From NCBI GenBank assembly GCA_002503985.1, contig DASW01000003.1, forward strand, positions 248,001 to 312,000: a stretch of DNA of 64,000 nucleotides. Reading direction: 5' to 3'. The translations under genes and the position numbers were made by a program. This document shows positions 33,913-41,787 of the stretch, in pieces (the stretch's first letter is position 1; each line of letters begins with the position of its first letter). This stretch comes from Thermoplasmata archaeon UBA61 (GTDB lineage: Archaea; Thermoplasmatota; Thermoplasmata; Lutacidiplasmatales; UBA184). The notes under the pieces were generated by a model that searched no databases, was not told the DNA's origin, and saw only the letters and a list, made by a program, of their open reading frames with translations.

Positions 33913-34030
33913 CGCCGAGGGGGAGAATCTCCGCCGCGACGGGTCGGCCGTCCTCGGCGTTTGAACTCCCGAGGCGTATTCCGCCACGAGCTTTCCAGAC
34001 TCGCGCCGTACCGGACTGAGCCACCTCGGC
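33913..34030 (-). tRNA. tRNA-Ser(GGA) with intron-like insertion in the T-loop
   Basis: Cloverleaf read on the minus strand. Acceptor GCCGAGG (34030-34024) pairs with CCTCGGC (33920-33914), discriminator G at 33913, CCA not encoded. D-arm GCT/GGC; anticodon stem CGAGT/GCTCG with loop CTGGAAA, anticodon GGA at 33996-33994 (Ser codons UCC/UCU). A 4-bp variable arm (GGCG/CGCC) marks a class II Ser tRNA. The T-stem GGGAG/CTCCC closes only if 33 nt (about 33930-33962) are removed, giving T-loop TTCGATT (or TTCAATT) and an 85-nt mature tRNA. AT-rich ctaagcttat at 34061-34070 is a plausible promoter. Confidence 0.85.
33930..33962 (-). other. 33-nt putative intron in tRNA-Ser T-loop
   Basis: Exact edges uncertain by a few bases (TTC/AA...GGA/GATT or TTCAA/A...AGA/TT). 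The insert folds on itself: GCCG with CGGC and GACGG with CCGTC around a 5-nt loop. A near bulge-helix-bulge can be drawn: T-stem GGGAG/CTCCC, bulge TTC, helix AAAC/GATT with one A-A mismatch, bulge GGA, inner helix GCCG/CGGC, as expected for archaeal tRNA splicing endonuclease. Confidence 0.65.
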
Positions 34031-34090
34031 ACGCCCGTAGGAACGGACGGGAGTCGACCGATAAGCTTAGCGGAGGCGCGGCGGACGACG

Positions 34091-34330
34091 CTAGTCGCGG
34101 AGCGGGTACCACCGGCAGTTCGCGCAGCCCACGCCCCGCTCATCGCCGGGGATCAGGGCCCCACAGCTGGGGCAGGGCGCCGGCGGAGGGACGGAGAGCG
34201 CGAGGCAATCGAAGCACGCCCCCTCGCGTCGGTCGTCCGGAAGGATCACGAGCTCCTTGCCGCAGTACAAGCATCGCGACAGGCGTTCATCGGGCAAGTC
34301 GAAGCTTCGACTGTCCGCAAACGAAAGCAT
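34091..34330 (-). CDS. Small multi-zinc-ribbon protein
   Basis: 79 residues from ATG 34330. Four CxxC pairs: C20/C23, C39/C42, C53/C56 and C69/C72, sufficient for two zinc sites; the second half (CPSCGALIPGDERGVGCANC) is a classic zinc ribbon. The first pair sits in SRCLYCGKELVIL. Start chosen since the minus-strand TATA-like cttatgtacc (34351-34360) lies 21-30 nt upstream, overlapping an earlier in-frame ATG at 34357. Function unknown; such proteins often bind RNA, the ribosome or polymerase. Confidence 0.8.
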   Translation of the reverse strand: MLSFADSRSFDLPDERLSRCLYCGKELVILPDDRREGACFDCLALSVPPPAPCPSCGALIPGDERGVGCANCRWYPLRD

Positions 34331-34350
34331 CGGGGCTCCACCAATCGGCC

Positions 34351-34360
34351 GGTACATAAG
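34351..34360 (-). promoter_or_regulatory. TATA-like box for zinc-ribbon gene
   Basis: cttatgtacc on the minus strand, 21-30 nt before ATG 34330; overlaps the alternative ATG at 34357, arguing for the shorter protein. Confidence 0.45.
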
Positions 34361-34414
34361 GCCTCGCGCGACGGCCGCGACCGGACACGCGACGGGCGAG
34401 CGTTCGAGCGCTTT

Positions 34415-35164
34415 TTATGGCTCCTTCCAGCGCGCCTTGACCGCGGCGAGTAGGAACAGGGCGGCCGTGAACGCGATCAGGACGCCCCAATCCACGGCCG
34501 CGCTCGAAAGCGTGAGCGGAGCCCCCAGCCCGCACGACCCTTGGACCAGCTCGGCGGCGTAGGTGGTCGGAGAGATGAGGGCGGCGGTCTGGGCCCACGC
34601 CGGGAGCGCGGAGAGCGGGTAGTAGACTGGGGGGAGCACGGTGAGGACGAGCGAGATCATCGGGCTGAAGAGGAACGTCTCGCGCACATCCTGGAAGTAC
34701 GTCGCGAGCGTGAACGCGAGCGCGCTCGCGAACGCCCAGACGAGGACGCAGACGCCGCTGATCACCGCGAGGTTCACCACCGTCGGGTGCCCCAACGCCA
34801 CGAACAGCGCGACGAACACCGCGAGCGCCGGCAGGGAGTAGACCAGCTCGCTCAGCGCCATGCCGGTCACGTAGGTCGGCGCCTCGACGGGCGAAGCGAC
34901 CACGACGTCCTGGAACTTGAGGTCGTGTCGGTAGTGGGTGAGGTCGCTCTGCAGGCTCGTTCCCACGGTCATCATCGTCAGCACCATGCCGCCGGTGATC
35001 CCGTAGTCGAGGTAGGAGCCCCGCGAGACGATGAAGATGAAGAAGAGGAACGAGAGCGGAGAGGCGATCGTGTTCAGGATGTAGAGCGGCGTCGTCCGGA
35101 TGGGGATGATGCCGTTCAGCTGGACGAGGGTCAGGACCGAGCGCAGGCGGTTGCGCTCGCTCAC
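34415..35164 (-). CDS. ABC-2 type transporter permease
   Basis: 249 residues, six hydrophobic segments (about 23-42, 55-75, 103-128, 135-160, 170-188, 220-242), matching ABC-2 permeases of drug or polysaccharide exporters. Conserved ABC-2 features: FVVASPVEAPTYVTG (coupling region) and SPMISLVLTVLPPVYYPLSALP (helix 5 and P-x-x-Y motif). Its ATG overlaps the ATPase stop (35161-35164), so the two make one exporter. Substrate unknown. Confidence 0.88.
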   Translation of the reverse strand: MSERNRLRSVLTLVQLNGIIPIRTTPLYILNTIASPLSFLFFIFIVSRGSYLDYGITGGMVLTMMTVGTSLQSDLTHYRHDLKFQDVVVASPVEAPTYVTGMALSELVYSLPALAVFVALFVALGHPTVVNLAVISGVCVLVWAFASALAFTLATYFQDVRETFLFSPMISLVLTVLPPVYYPLSALPAWAQTAALISPTTYAAELVQGSCGLGAPLTLSSAAVDWGVLIAFTAALFLLAAVKARWKEP

Positions 35165-36123
35165 GCGCTCGCCTCCTCGGTCGCCTCGTCCTTCTCCGAG
35201 GATTCGGAGTCCTCCTCGATCGACCTTCCGACGACGTCCAGGAAGATGTCCTCGAGGCTGACGGGGCCCATCGAGATGCGCAGACCTCGTTCCAGGGCGC
35301 GCCGAGCGACCTCGTGCGCTTCCTGTTCGCGCGTGAACAGGAGCATCCCGCCCTCGATCTCCGAGACCTTCCCGTAGGAGTCCAGCTCCTCCCGTGGGAA
35401 CGACCCCTGGATCGTGACTCGGTAGGGGTACCTCACCCGGGCCCGAAGGTCCTCCGGCGTCCCTTCGAGCTTGAGCCGCCCGGACTCGATGAGCGCGAGG
35501 CGAGAGGAGAGGGCCTCCGCCTCATCGAGGTAGTGGGTCGTGAGGACGATCGTTCGGTTCTCTCGGCTCGCCCGACGGATCGCCTGCCAGACCTCCCGCC
35601 GGGCGATCGGGTCGAGGCCGGTGGTCGGCTCGTCCAGGAACAGGACGTCGGCGTCCGACGCGAGTACCATCGCGCACATGGTGCGGCGACGAATCCCGCC
35701 CGAAAGGCGCGAGACGAGAACGCGGCGGTAACTGGTCAACGAGAGCTCCGAGAGGACGTCATTCGTCCGGCGGCGGGAGTCCTGAGGGTCGAGCCCGCGG
35801 AGCTTGAGGTAGAGGTAGATGACCTCCTCGACGTTGAGGAAGTAGAGCGGACGCGACTCCTGGGGCACGCAGGCGATGCGCGTGCGGATCGCTCGTTCCT
35901 CGGTGCGGATGTCGTGCCCCAGCACGTAGACCGTCCCGAGCGTGGCCGCCAGCTGGGTCGCCGCGATCCGCACGAAGGTCGTCTTGCCGGCGCCGTTCCT
36001 TCCGATGAGGCCGTAGACCCGCCCCGTCGGGATCTCGAGGGAAAGGTCGTCGAGCGCGAACTTTCCCGGCCGCGCCTTCGGATACGTCTTACCGAGGTGG
36101 ACGGACGAGATCGCGGACGGCAT
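35161..36123 (-). CDS. ABC transporter ATP-binding protein (ABC-2 exporter)
   Basis: 320 residues. Walker A GRNGAGKTT (about 40-48), Q-loop CVPQESRPLYF, signature SRLSGGIRRR (the core LSGGI), Walker B VLFLDEPTTGLDP and H-loop TTHYLDEAEALS. After about residue 225 comes the C-terminal domain of drug-type ABC ATPases (RYPYRVTIQGSFPREEL) with a charged tail. It energises the adjacent permease. AT-rich gagctattcc (about 36150-36160) lies about 30 nt upstream of ATG 36123. Coupled by ATGA overlap to the permease gene. Confidence 0.92.
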   Translation of the reverse strand: MPSAISSVHLGKTYPKARPGKFALDDLSLEIPTGRVYGLIGRNGAGKTTFVRIAATQLAATLGTVYVLGHDIRTEERAIRTRIACVPQESRPLYFLNVEEVIYLYLKLRGLDPQDSRRRTNDVLSELSLTSYRRVLVSRLSGGIRRRTMCAMVLASDADVLFLDEPTTGLDPIARREVWQAIRRASRENRTIVLTTHYLDEAEALSSRLALIESGRLKLEGTPEDLRARVRYPYRVTIQGSFPREELDSYGKVSEIEGGMLLFTREQEAHEVARRALERGLRISMGPVSLEDIFLDVVGRSIEEDSESSEKDEATEEASA

Positions 36124-36177
36124 CGACCCTCTCGGAACTCCGGCAGGACCCTTTCGGAATAGCTCTCTTAGGACGGC

Positions 36178-37245
36178 TCAGCTCAGGATCTCGGCCAGGC
36201 GGTGCTCCGACCGGCCCCGCTCGATCTCCTGGGCGATGCGCTTTCCCGTCGAAAGTCCGGGCTCGAGGAGGTCGGAGTAGGGGCTGCCCGAGATGAACAG
36301 GTTCGTGCCCGCGACGATCCGGGTCGAGACCTCGAAGACCTTGAACTCGAGCCGCTCCGTCATGATCCCCTCGACGCAGAAAGGCCCGACCATCCCCCCG
36401 AACAGCTCGATCGACCGCTCGACGATCCGAGCGGCGACGTCGAACGCGCTCGGGAGCAGCGATTCTCGGAGGATCACCGGGACATTCCCGGTGACGACGA
36501 ACGTCGGGCGGATCCCGGCCTTCAAGAGCTCCTCCTCGGCCCCGAGCTTGTAGAGCTCGTCGATGTTCGCCTCGTCCCGGCGGTCCATCCCGAGGAGCTC
36601 GAGGGAACCGTGGCCGACGCGGTAGCCGCGGTCGGAGAGCGGGGAGTAGAAGAAGTGCATGTAGTAGCGGGTCCCGAGCACGTATTCCTGGATGACGTGC
36701 GGTCCGGACGGGGTGAACCCCTCGAGCGCCTCGCGGTTCTTGGCGAGGAAGAACCCCTTGCCGCCCTTCGCGCCGTAATACTTCACGATCACCGGCCCGT
36801 CGACCTCGGACGGGTTCTCGTAGCGACGGGGCATCAGTACCCCCGCCGATTCGAGCCACTCCCTCTCCTTCTCCCGGTCGGACTCCCAGGCGAGCACGGC
36901 GCGGTTCCCGAAGACGGGGACATCGAGGTCGGCGAACGTCTGGGCCCCCACGTACTCCACGAACGACCCGTGAGGGATCACGATCGCTCCCTCGGCCCGG
37001 AGCTTCTCAGCGGCCGACGGGAGGTCCTTCGCGCGGGGGACCGAGAGGAAGCGGTCCGGCCGCGCGAGGGGGAACGCATCGTAGAACTTCGGGGGCGGAC
37101 CGACGGAGATGCCGAGGGTCGGGAACCCGACCGCGCGCGCCCCGTGGAAGATCTGCAGGGACGAGTGCGAGCAGAGCGTGGCAATCGTGGGCGTCCGTTT
37201 CTCGAGGGACGCTAGGCGAGACTCGGAAGCGAGGGGAATCCCCAT
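36178..37245 (-). CDS. purP: FAICAR synthetase PurP (5-formaminoimidazole-4-carboxamide ribonucleotide synthetase)
   Basis: 355 residues from ATG 37245. Archaeal ATP-grasp enzyme converting AICAR plus formate to FAICAR in purine synthesis. Hallmarks: ATLCSHSSLQIFHGARAVGFPT at the N-terminus (read as two segments around HSSLQIF), IPHGSFVEYVGA, KYYGAKGGKGFFLAK (ATP-grasp lysines), VIQEYVLGTRYYMHFFYSP and the metal-binding VFEVSTRIVAGTNLF. Minus-strand TATA-like aggctatgtt (37266-37275) lies 21-30 nt upstream of ATG 37245 and overlaps any longer start. Confidence 0.94.
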   Translation of the reverse strand: MGIPLASESRLASLEKRTPTIATLCSHSSLQIFHGARAVGFPTLGISVGPPPKFYDAFPLARPDRFLSVPRAKDLPSAAEKLRAEGAIVIPHGSFVEYVGAQTFADLDVPVFGNRAVLAWESDREKEREWLESAGVLMPRRYENPSEVDGPVIVKYYGAKGGKGFFLAKNREALEGFTPSGPHVIQEYVLGTRYYMHFFYSPLSDRGYRVGHGSLELLGMDRRDEANIDELYKLGAEEELLKAGIRPTFVVTGNVPVILRESLLPSAFDVAARIVERSIELFGGMVGPFCVEGIMTERLEFKVFEVSTRIVAGTNLFISGSPYSDLLEPGLSTGKRIAQEIERGRSEHRLAEILS

Positions 37246-37295
37246 ACGGGGGAGTACAGGGAAGAAAACATAGCCTTTACGCGAACGAACCCCGA

Positions 37296-38498
37296 CTAGG
37301 ACTCGGACGGACCGGCCTCGAGCTCCCAGTACCACTTCACCCGACGCGAGGCGGTCTCGGCGACCTTGCGGCGGACCTCGGGGTCGACCGTCGGGTCCCG
37401 GACGAGCTTACGGACATCCTCGGGGGTCCCGGACGAGACCCGAGACGCGAGCCCGGACCGCTCGAGGAGCGGCCGGACGCTGTCGAGGGAGTACTGCCAC
37501 GCCTCCTCCCGACGCCGCACCGCCACCGTGCGGCTGCCCGGGACACGGTGGACCCCGAGCTCTTCGGCGGCGCGGTGGAGCTCCTCGGCGGTCCGACGGA
37601 GCTCGGACTCGAGGCGCCCTTCCTCGGCCCGAAGGGCCTCGAACCGGTCGACGAGGCTGCGAAGGCGCTCCCCGTCCGCCGTCGGCACGGCACGGAACTC
37701 GGGGCAGCGGTCCTGGAAGTCGCAACGGGCGCAATGGCGGCCTGGGGCCGGCTCGAACGCCTCCGCACGGATGCCGTCTAGAGCGCTTCCCAGCCGGTCG
37801 TGGAGCCCGGCGAGCGCGCCGCGCTCGCGCGGGGCGGTCCGGAGCGGCGTGAGCGACCTAAGATGGTAGAGCGTCAGGCCCTGAACAGGCTCGGCGTAGT
37901 TGCTCTCGACCAGCACCTGGTAGAGGCTCAACTGGTCGGAGTCGCGGGCGTCGTCGTTCGAAAGGTCGCGCGACGTCTTGTAGTCTACGATCTCGAGGCC
38001 CCCGGCGGGCGTCCGGTCGATCCGGTCAATGTAGCCGTGGATCGGGATGCCGTCCCATCGCGCCTCAAGGTGCTCCTCGACCGCGACCGGTACCGGCCGG
38101 TCCCGCACGAGGAACTCATAGTACCGCAGCAGGATCTCCCGGCCGAGGGCCCGGTACCGGGACTCCTCTTCCGGCGAGGTGTACCCCTCGCTCGACCAGG
38201 CCCGCTCGTACGCCGCGAGGAGCTCTTCCGAGCTCATCCACCGCACCGGGGTAGGGGTGCTCGAACGGACGTGCCACTCGTCCAGCGTTCGCTGTCGGTC
38301 GCTCTCGCCCGCTCGTCGGGCCGAGGGGACCACGAGCGGCGCGACCAGCTCCTCGAGGACCGAGTGGATGACCCGACCGAACGTGAAGTAGCCGCGCGGG
38401 GCCTCGGGGAGCTTCTCGACATACAGGAAGCGCCAGCGGAGCGGGCACTCCTGGTACGTACGGAACGACGAGTAGCTCAGCGCGGGGACCGAAGGCAC
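37296..38498 (-). CDS. RecB/AddB-type PD-(D/E)XK Fe-S nuclease
   Basis: 400 residues from GTG 38498. Start LSYSSFRTYQECPLRWRF carries the first cluster Cys (C18); H45 lies in GRVIHSVLEE, metal ligands are D158 (GYIDRID) and D172/K174 (IVDYKTS), and QLSLYQVL is the conserved helix. C256, C259 and C265 (HCARCDFQDRC) complete a likely 4Fe-4S site, as in Cas4, AddB and Dna2. The last 120 residues are a coiled coil (SLVDRFEALRAEEGRLESEL) and a basic domain. Likely a single-strand DNA end-processing nuclease in repair. No helicase is adjacent. Starts 65 nt downstream of the TFB gene on the same strand. Confidence 0.85.
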   Translation of the reverse strand: MPSVPALSYSSFRTYQECPLRWRFLYVEKLPEAPRGYFTFGRVIHSVLEELVAPLVVPSARRAGESDRQRTLDEWHVRSSTPTPVRWMSSEELLAAYERAWSSEGYTSPEEESRYRALGREILLRYYEFLVRDRPVPVAVEEHLEARWDGIPIHGYIDRIDRTPAGGLEIVDYKTSRDLSNDDARDSDQLSLYQVLVESNYAEPVQGLTLYHLRSLTPLRTAPRERGALAGLHDRLGSALDGIRAEAFEPAPGRHCARCDFQDRCPEFRAVPTADGERLRSLVDRFEALRAEEGRLESELRRTAEELHRAAEELGVHRVPGSRTVAVRRREEAWQYSLDSVRPLLERSGLASRVSSGTPEDVRKLVRDPTVDPEVRRKVAETASRRVKWYWELEAGPSES

Positions 38499-38563
38499 GG
38501 TGAGCGACCCGCCCACGGGTTCATCTGGTTTCCGGGGGCGTCGCCCCGGCGCGTCCGGTGCGC

Positions 38564-39682
38564 TTAGTGGCCCGCGGCGGGGGCGCCGAGGGCGGCGTTC
38601 TCCCCGGTCGCGCCCGCCTCGCTCGGCAGGGTGCCGCGCGCCTGCGGGTTGGTCAGGTTCTTCGGGAGCCCGAGGAGCTCGAGGAGCTCCTTGTAGTGGT
38701 TGCGGATCGTCACCGGGGTGACGTTCGCGACCGCGGCGATCCGGTCCTGACTGCGGGGTTCGCCCATCAGGTTGGACGCGATGTAGATGATCGTCGCGAG
38801 GATCCCGTTCGGCAGCACTCCGCTCGTGGAGTAGACCTGCTCGACCTGCTCGAGGAGCGAGAGGACCTTCTGCCGGACCTCCTTCGAGAGGTTCAGGTCC
38901 TGCGTGAACCGAACGAGGTAGTCGCGCGGCTCGACGGGCTTGAGCCCCAGCTTGAGCTCTCGGGCGAGCAGCGTGTAGGCACGACCGACCTCGATCTTGG
39001 TCGCCTTCGAGTGGGCGATGATCTCCTTCATCGTCCGCGGGACGTGGCACTGGCGGCACGCCGCGTAGACGCTCGCCGCGACCAGCGCGACGATCTTCTT
39101 CCCACGGGTCGCCTTGTGTTCGAGGGCCCGACGGTAGATGTACGTCGCCGACTCCTTGACCTCCCGCGAGAGGCCGAGGACCCCGGCGAGCCGGTTCAGC
39201 TCGCCCAGCGCCACCACGAGGTTCCTCTGGTGGGTGCGGGCGGCGCGGAGCCGGTGGTTGAGCTTCCTAAGGTGGTAGAACTTCAGCGAGGTGTTCCGGG
39301 AGAGCGAGTTCCCCTGGAAGTCGCGCGTCGGGACGCCGATCTCGCTGAACAGGCCCTTATCGGGCATGAGAGGGGAGATGACGGGGCCCCAGCCGCGCGC
39401 CTCTCGGCCCGTGTCCTCCTTCGAGCCGCGCTGGCCACGGTCGCTCACGAGGGCGCTCTGGTCGACCACGAGCCCGCAGTCGGCGCAGACGATCTCCCCG
39501 CGGATCTCGTCCCGGATCAAGTGGGAAGAGCCGCAGTTGGGGCAAACCTCGGCCACGGCGGGAGCCTGAGGAGCGACGGCCCGGACCTCGGAAGGGAGGG
39601 ACCGGCCGGGAACCTTCACGTTAGTCGAACGCGGATGCCGCCCAGAGGGTGCGGGAGAGCTGGTCTTCATAGCTTGTAGCAT
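38564..39682 (-). CDS. tfb: Transcription initiation factor IIB (TFB)
   Basis: 372 residues. Recruits RNA polymerase to TBP-TATA complexes. Zinc ribbon C47/C50 and C66/C69 (VCPNCGSS, IVCADCGL), B-reader/linker (GREARGWGPV, then GVPTRDFQGNSL), and two cyclin repeats from about 140: ALGELNRLAGVLGLSREVKESA and VRQKVLSLLEQVEQVYSTSG. The 45-residue N-terminal tail before the ribbon is longer than usual; the C-terminal 25 residues are Ala/Gly-rich. Start ATG 39682 follows the minus TATA box at 39701-39709 by about 20 nt; ATG 39670 is an alternative. The start codon lies within one of four GTAGCAT/ATGCTAC motifs. Confidence 0.93.
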   Translation of the reverse strand: MLQAMKTSSPAPSGRHPRSTNVKVPGRSLPSEVRAVAPQAPAVAEVCPNCGSSHLIRDEIRGEIVCADCGLVVDQSALVSDRGQRGSKEDTGREARGWGPVISPLMPDKGLFSEIGVPTRDFQGNSLSRNTSLKFYHLRKLNHRLRAARTHQRNLVVALGELNRLAGVLGLSREVKESATYIYRRALEHKATRGKKIVALVAASVYAACRQCHVPRTMKEIIAHSKATKIEVGRAYTLLARELKLGLKPVEPRDYLVRFTQDLNLSKEVRQKVLSLLEQVEQVYSTSGVLPNGILATIIYIASNLMGEPRSQDRIAAVANVTPVTIRNHYKELLELLGLPKNLTNPQARGTLPSEAGATGENAALGAPAAGH

Positions 39683-39771
39683 TCCCCAAATAAGGGCTCC
39701 TATTTATAGGTTCGTTCGTTCCATGTAACGATTGTATGCTACACATGCTACACCATGCGCCGGCGTAGCAT
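39676..39771 (-). promoter_or_regulatory. TFB promoter region with TATA box and four GTAGCAT/ATGCTAC motifs
   Basis: Minus-strand TATA box ctataaata at 39701-39709. The heptamer reads gtagcat on the plus strand at 39676-39682 and 39765-39771, and atgctac at 39736-39742 and 39745-39751. So two adjacent copies in one orientation (9 nt period) and a facing copy lie upstream of the TATA box, and one covers the TFB start codon. A plausible operator for an autoregulator or the upstream TrmB-like protein (inference). Confidence 0.55.
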
Positions 39772-39777
39772 GCCGTT

Positions 39778-41052
39778 TCAGGCAGGGGTCGCCGTGAAAA
39801 CGCAGCCGCGGCTCGCGTGCTTGGTCGGGTCCGGCTTCGAGACCTCCCAGCGCTGGCCCAACCGGGTCTCGAGGACGGTCCGAAGGAGCTGGGAGCACAT
39901 CACCCGACCGATCTCGGGCGAGTCGCCGGTGCAGGCGAAGCATCCCGTGACGCGGAGCGTGAGGGGACGTTCGCGGACGGTGGCGAGGTGCCCCATCGTG
40001 TGCGTCTCGTAGTACAGCCCGAGGGCGCGGGCGACCTCCTCGGGAGTACGGCCCTCGATCTGACCCGCGATCTCGCGGCCGAGCTGCCGAGCGATCGTCT
40101 CGATCAGCTCCGGGAGGTGGAGCTGGAACTCTCGGACCCCGGACGCCCGCATGCCGAGCTTCGCGACGTCCTTCAGCCGTTGAAACGGTACGGACTCCTT
40201 GCCGGAGACCACGGGAAGCACCGCCTCGGGGGGGTTCTCGAGCTCGACGAAGCGAGCCTCCGCCCGTGTGGCGGGCGTCCACATGCGGCGGTGGTAGTCC
40301 CGTGCGAGTCGGATGAACATCGGGGCGGACGACCAGAGGGCCACCTGCTCCTCCCCCGACCGGCCGAGCCCGTCCTCGCTCGAGACGTACACGAGAGATC
40401 CGACCCGGTCGATCACTACGGCTCGGTTGGCCACCGGGTTGCTCGAATGGCGAAGCTCGGAGAAGCCGGAGAAATGCTTCGCCTCGACGAGGTTCTGGGA
40501 ATCGACCTCCGCGACGACGCGCACCTTCACGCCCCGGCTGCTCGCCTCTCGGAACGCGCGGTCGAGCCCGAGGTCAACGAACCGGGAGAGCGTGCGCTCG
40601 CTCGCGCTCACGAGGATCTCGCGGTCGGCGGCCCCGATGCGCTTGAGCAGGAACCGGCGGATCGCCTCCGTCCCCTCGAGGACCGCGAATTTGCGCGGGT
40701 CGCGCTCGTCGAACTCGTCCCGACCCTCGGCCCACTCGGCCAGGATCCGGTCCCGGTCCTTCTCGAGCTGCTGGAGCCGGTCGGACGCTCGGTGGATGCA
40801 CCGGTCGACGAGGTCGTCCGGAGAGAGCGCCTCGAACCGCTGGGGACGACTCCCGGTCGCCCGAAGGAGCCCCTCCGCGCTGAGCTGCTTGATGAACCGA
40901 TAGGCCTCGACTCGGTTCACGGCCGAGATGCGGGCGAGCTCGCTCGCCGTCATCGCCCCGCCGCGGCACGCGGCGAGGTAGACGCGGGCGCCCTTCTCCG
41001 GAACCCCGTGCTGGGAGAGGAGCTCGAGGAGGCCCGACTTCGGCGCTGCCAC
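39778..41052 (-). CDS. TrmB-like transcriptional regulator with extra C-terminal Cys-containing domain
   Basis: 424 residues. N-terminal winged helix LLELLSQHGVPEKGARVYLAAC...ASELARISAVNRVEAYRFIKQLSAEGLL (read in parts, about 6-62) is the TrmB type. Then a short coiled coil (LQQLEKDRDRILAEW) and a PLD-like effector domain (about 120-260: REILVSASERTLSRF, VRVVAEVDSQNL). Residues about 310-424 add another domain ending GCFACTGDSPEIGRVMC and SRGCVFTA, whose Cys spacing is reminiscent of V4R small-molecule/metal domains. Ligand unknown. Its gene ends just before the motif cluster of the tfb promoter, so it may control tfb (inference). Confidence 0.78.
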   Translation of the reverse strand: MAAPKSGLLELLSQHGVPEKGARVYLAACRGGAMTASELARISAVNRVEAYRFIKQLSAEGLLRATGSRPQRFEALSPDDLVDRCIHRASDRLQQLEKDRDRILAEWAEGRDEFDERDPRKFAVLEGTEAIRRFLLKRIGAADREILVSASERTLSRFVDLGLDRAFREASSRGVKVRVVAEVDSQNLVEAKHFSGFSELRHSSNPVANRAVVIDRVGSLVYVSSEDGLGRSGEEQVALWSSAPMFIRLARDYHRRMWTPATRAEARFVELENPPEAVLPVVSGKESVPFQRLKDVAKLGMRASGVREFQLHLPELIETIARQLGREIAGQIEGRTPEEVARALGLYYETHTMGHLATVRERPLTLRVTGCFACTGDSPEIGRVMCSQLLRTVLETRLGQRWEVSKPDPTKHASRGCVFTATPA

Positions 41053-41126
41053 GGGAGAAGGAGGCGGCCCCCCGATAAAAGGTCGAAGGTGGCGGAGGTC
41101 CGGGCCCTCTCGAGGGAACGAGAGGA

Positions 41127-41783
41127 TCAGAGCGCGGCCTGGAAGTCGTCGATGGTCAGCGGGTACTCAAGCTCGGCTACGCCGGCGCGGGCCTTCAAGA
41201 TCTCGCGAGCGAGCAGCCAATAGACGGTCGCGAGGGCCACCCGGCCCTTGTTGTTCGCGGGGATCACGAAATCGACGTCCCGGGTCTCGTTGTTGACGTC
41301 ACACAAACCGACGACGGGAATCCCGATGGAGACCGCTTCGCTGAGGGCCTGCTGGTCGGTCGCCGGGTCGGTGACGATGAGCACCTTCGGCTCGAAGTAC
41401 TCCTCGAGGTTGGGGTTGGTGAGGCAGCCGGGCACGAACCGCTCGGCGAAGGAGACCGCTCCGAGGGTCTTCGCGAAGATCCGTACCGGCTTCTGGCCGT
41501 ACTGCCGCTGCGACACCACCAGGATCCGCTCGGGCGGGAAGCGCGAGAGGAACTTCGCCCCGAGGCGGATCCGCCGGTCGGTCTCGCGGACGTCCAGGAC
41601 ATGGAGCCCGTCGAATCGGACCTTGAAGACGAACCGGCGCATCGAGGCCGACTTCTGCTGCGTCCCGATGTGGACGCCCGAGGTGAGGTACGTGTCCTCG
41701 GGGATGAGGAGCTCGCCGGGCTGGATGTCCTGGCCGTCGCTCGCCGTCATGGGCTCCTGGATCAGGGTCTCGTCGTCGGGCAT
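41127..41783 (-). CDS. rps2: Ribosomal protein uS2
   Basis: 218 residues from ATG 41783; an upstream ATG at 41825 would overlap the enolase coding end and adds only shadow sequence. Small-subunit protein: GVHIGTQQKSASMRRFVFKVR, IRLGAKFLSRF, RFVPGCLTNPNLEEYFEPKVLIVTDP and the closing NNKGRVALATVYWLLAREIL are diagnostic of archaeal/eukaryotic S2/SA. Starts 4 nt after the enolase stop, the widespread archaeal eno-rps2 pair, probably one transcript with the mutase genes upstream. Confidence 0.96.
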   Translation of the reverse strand: MPDDETLIQEPMTASDGQDIQPGELLIPEDTYLTSGVHIGTQQKSASMRRFVFKVRFDGLHVLDVRETDRRIRLGAKFLSRFPPERILVVSQRQYGQKPVRIFAKTLGAVSFAERFVPGCLTNPNLEEYFEPKVLIVTDPATDQQALSEAVSIGIPVVGLCDVNNETRDVDFVIPANNKGRVALATVYWLLAREILKARAGVAELEYPLTIDDFQAAL

Positions 41784-41787
41784 CTCG

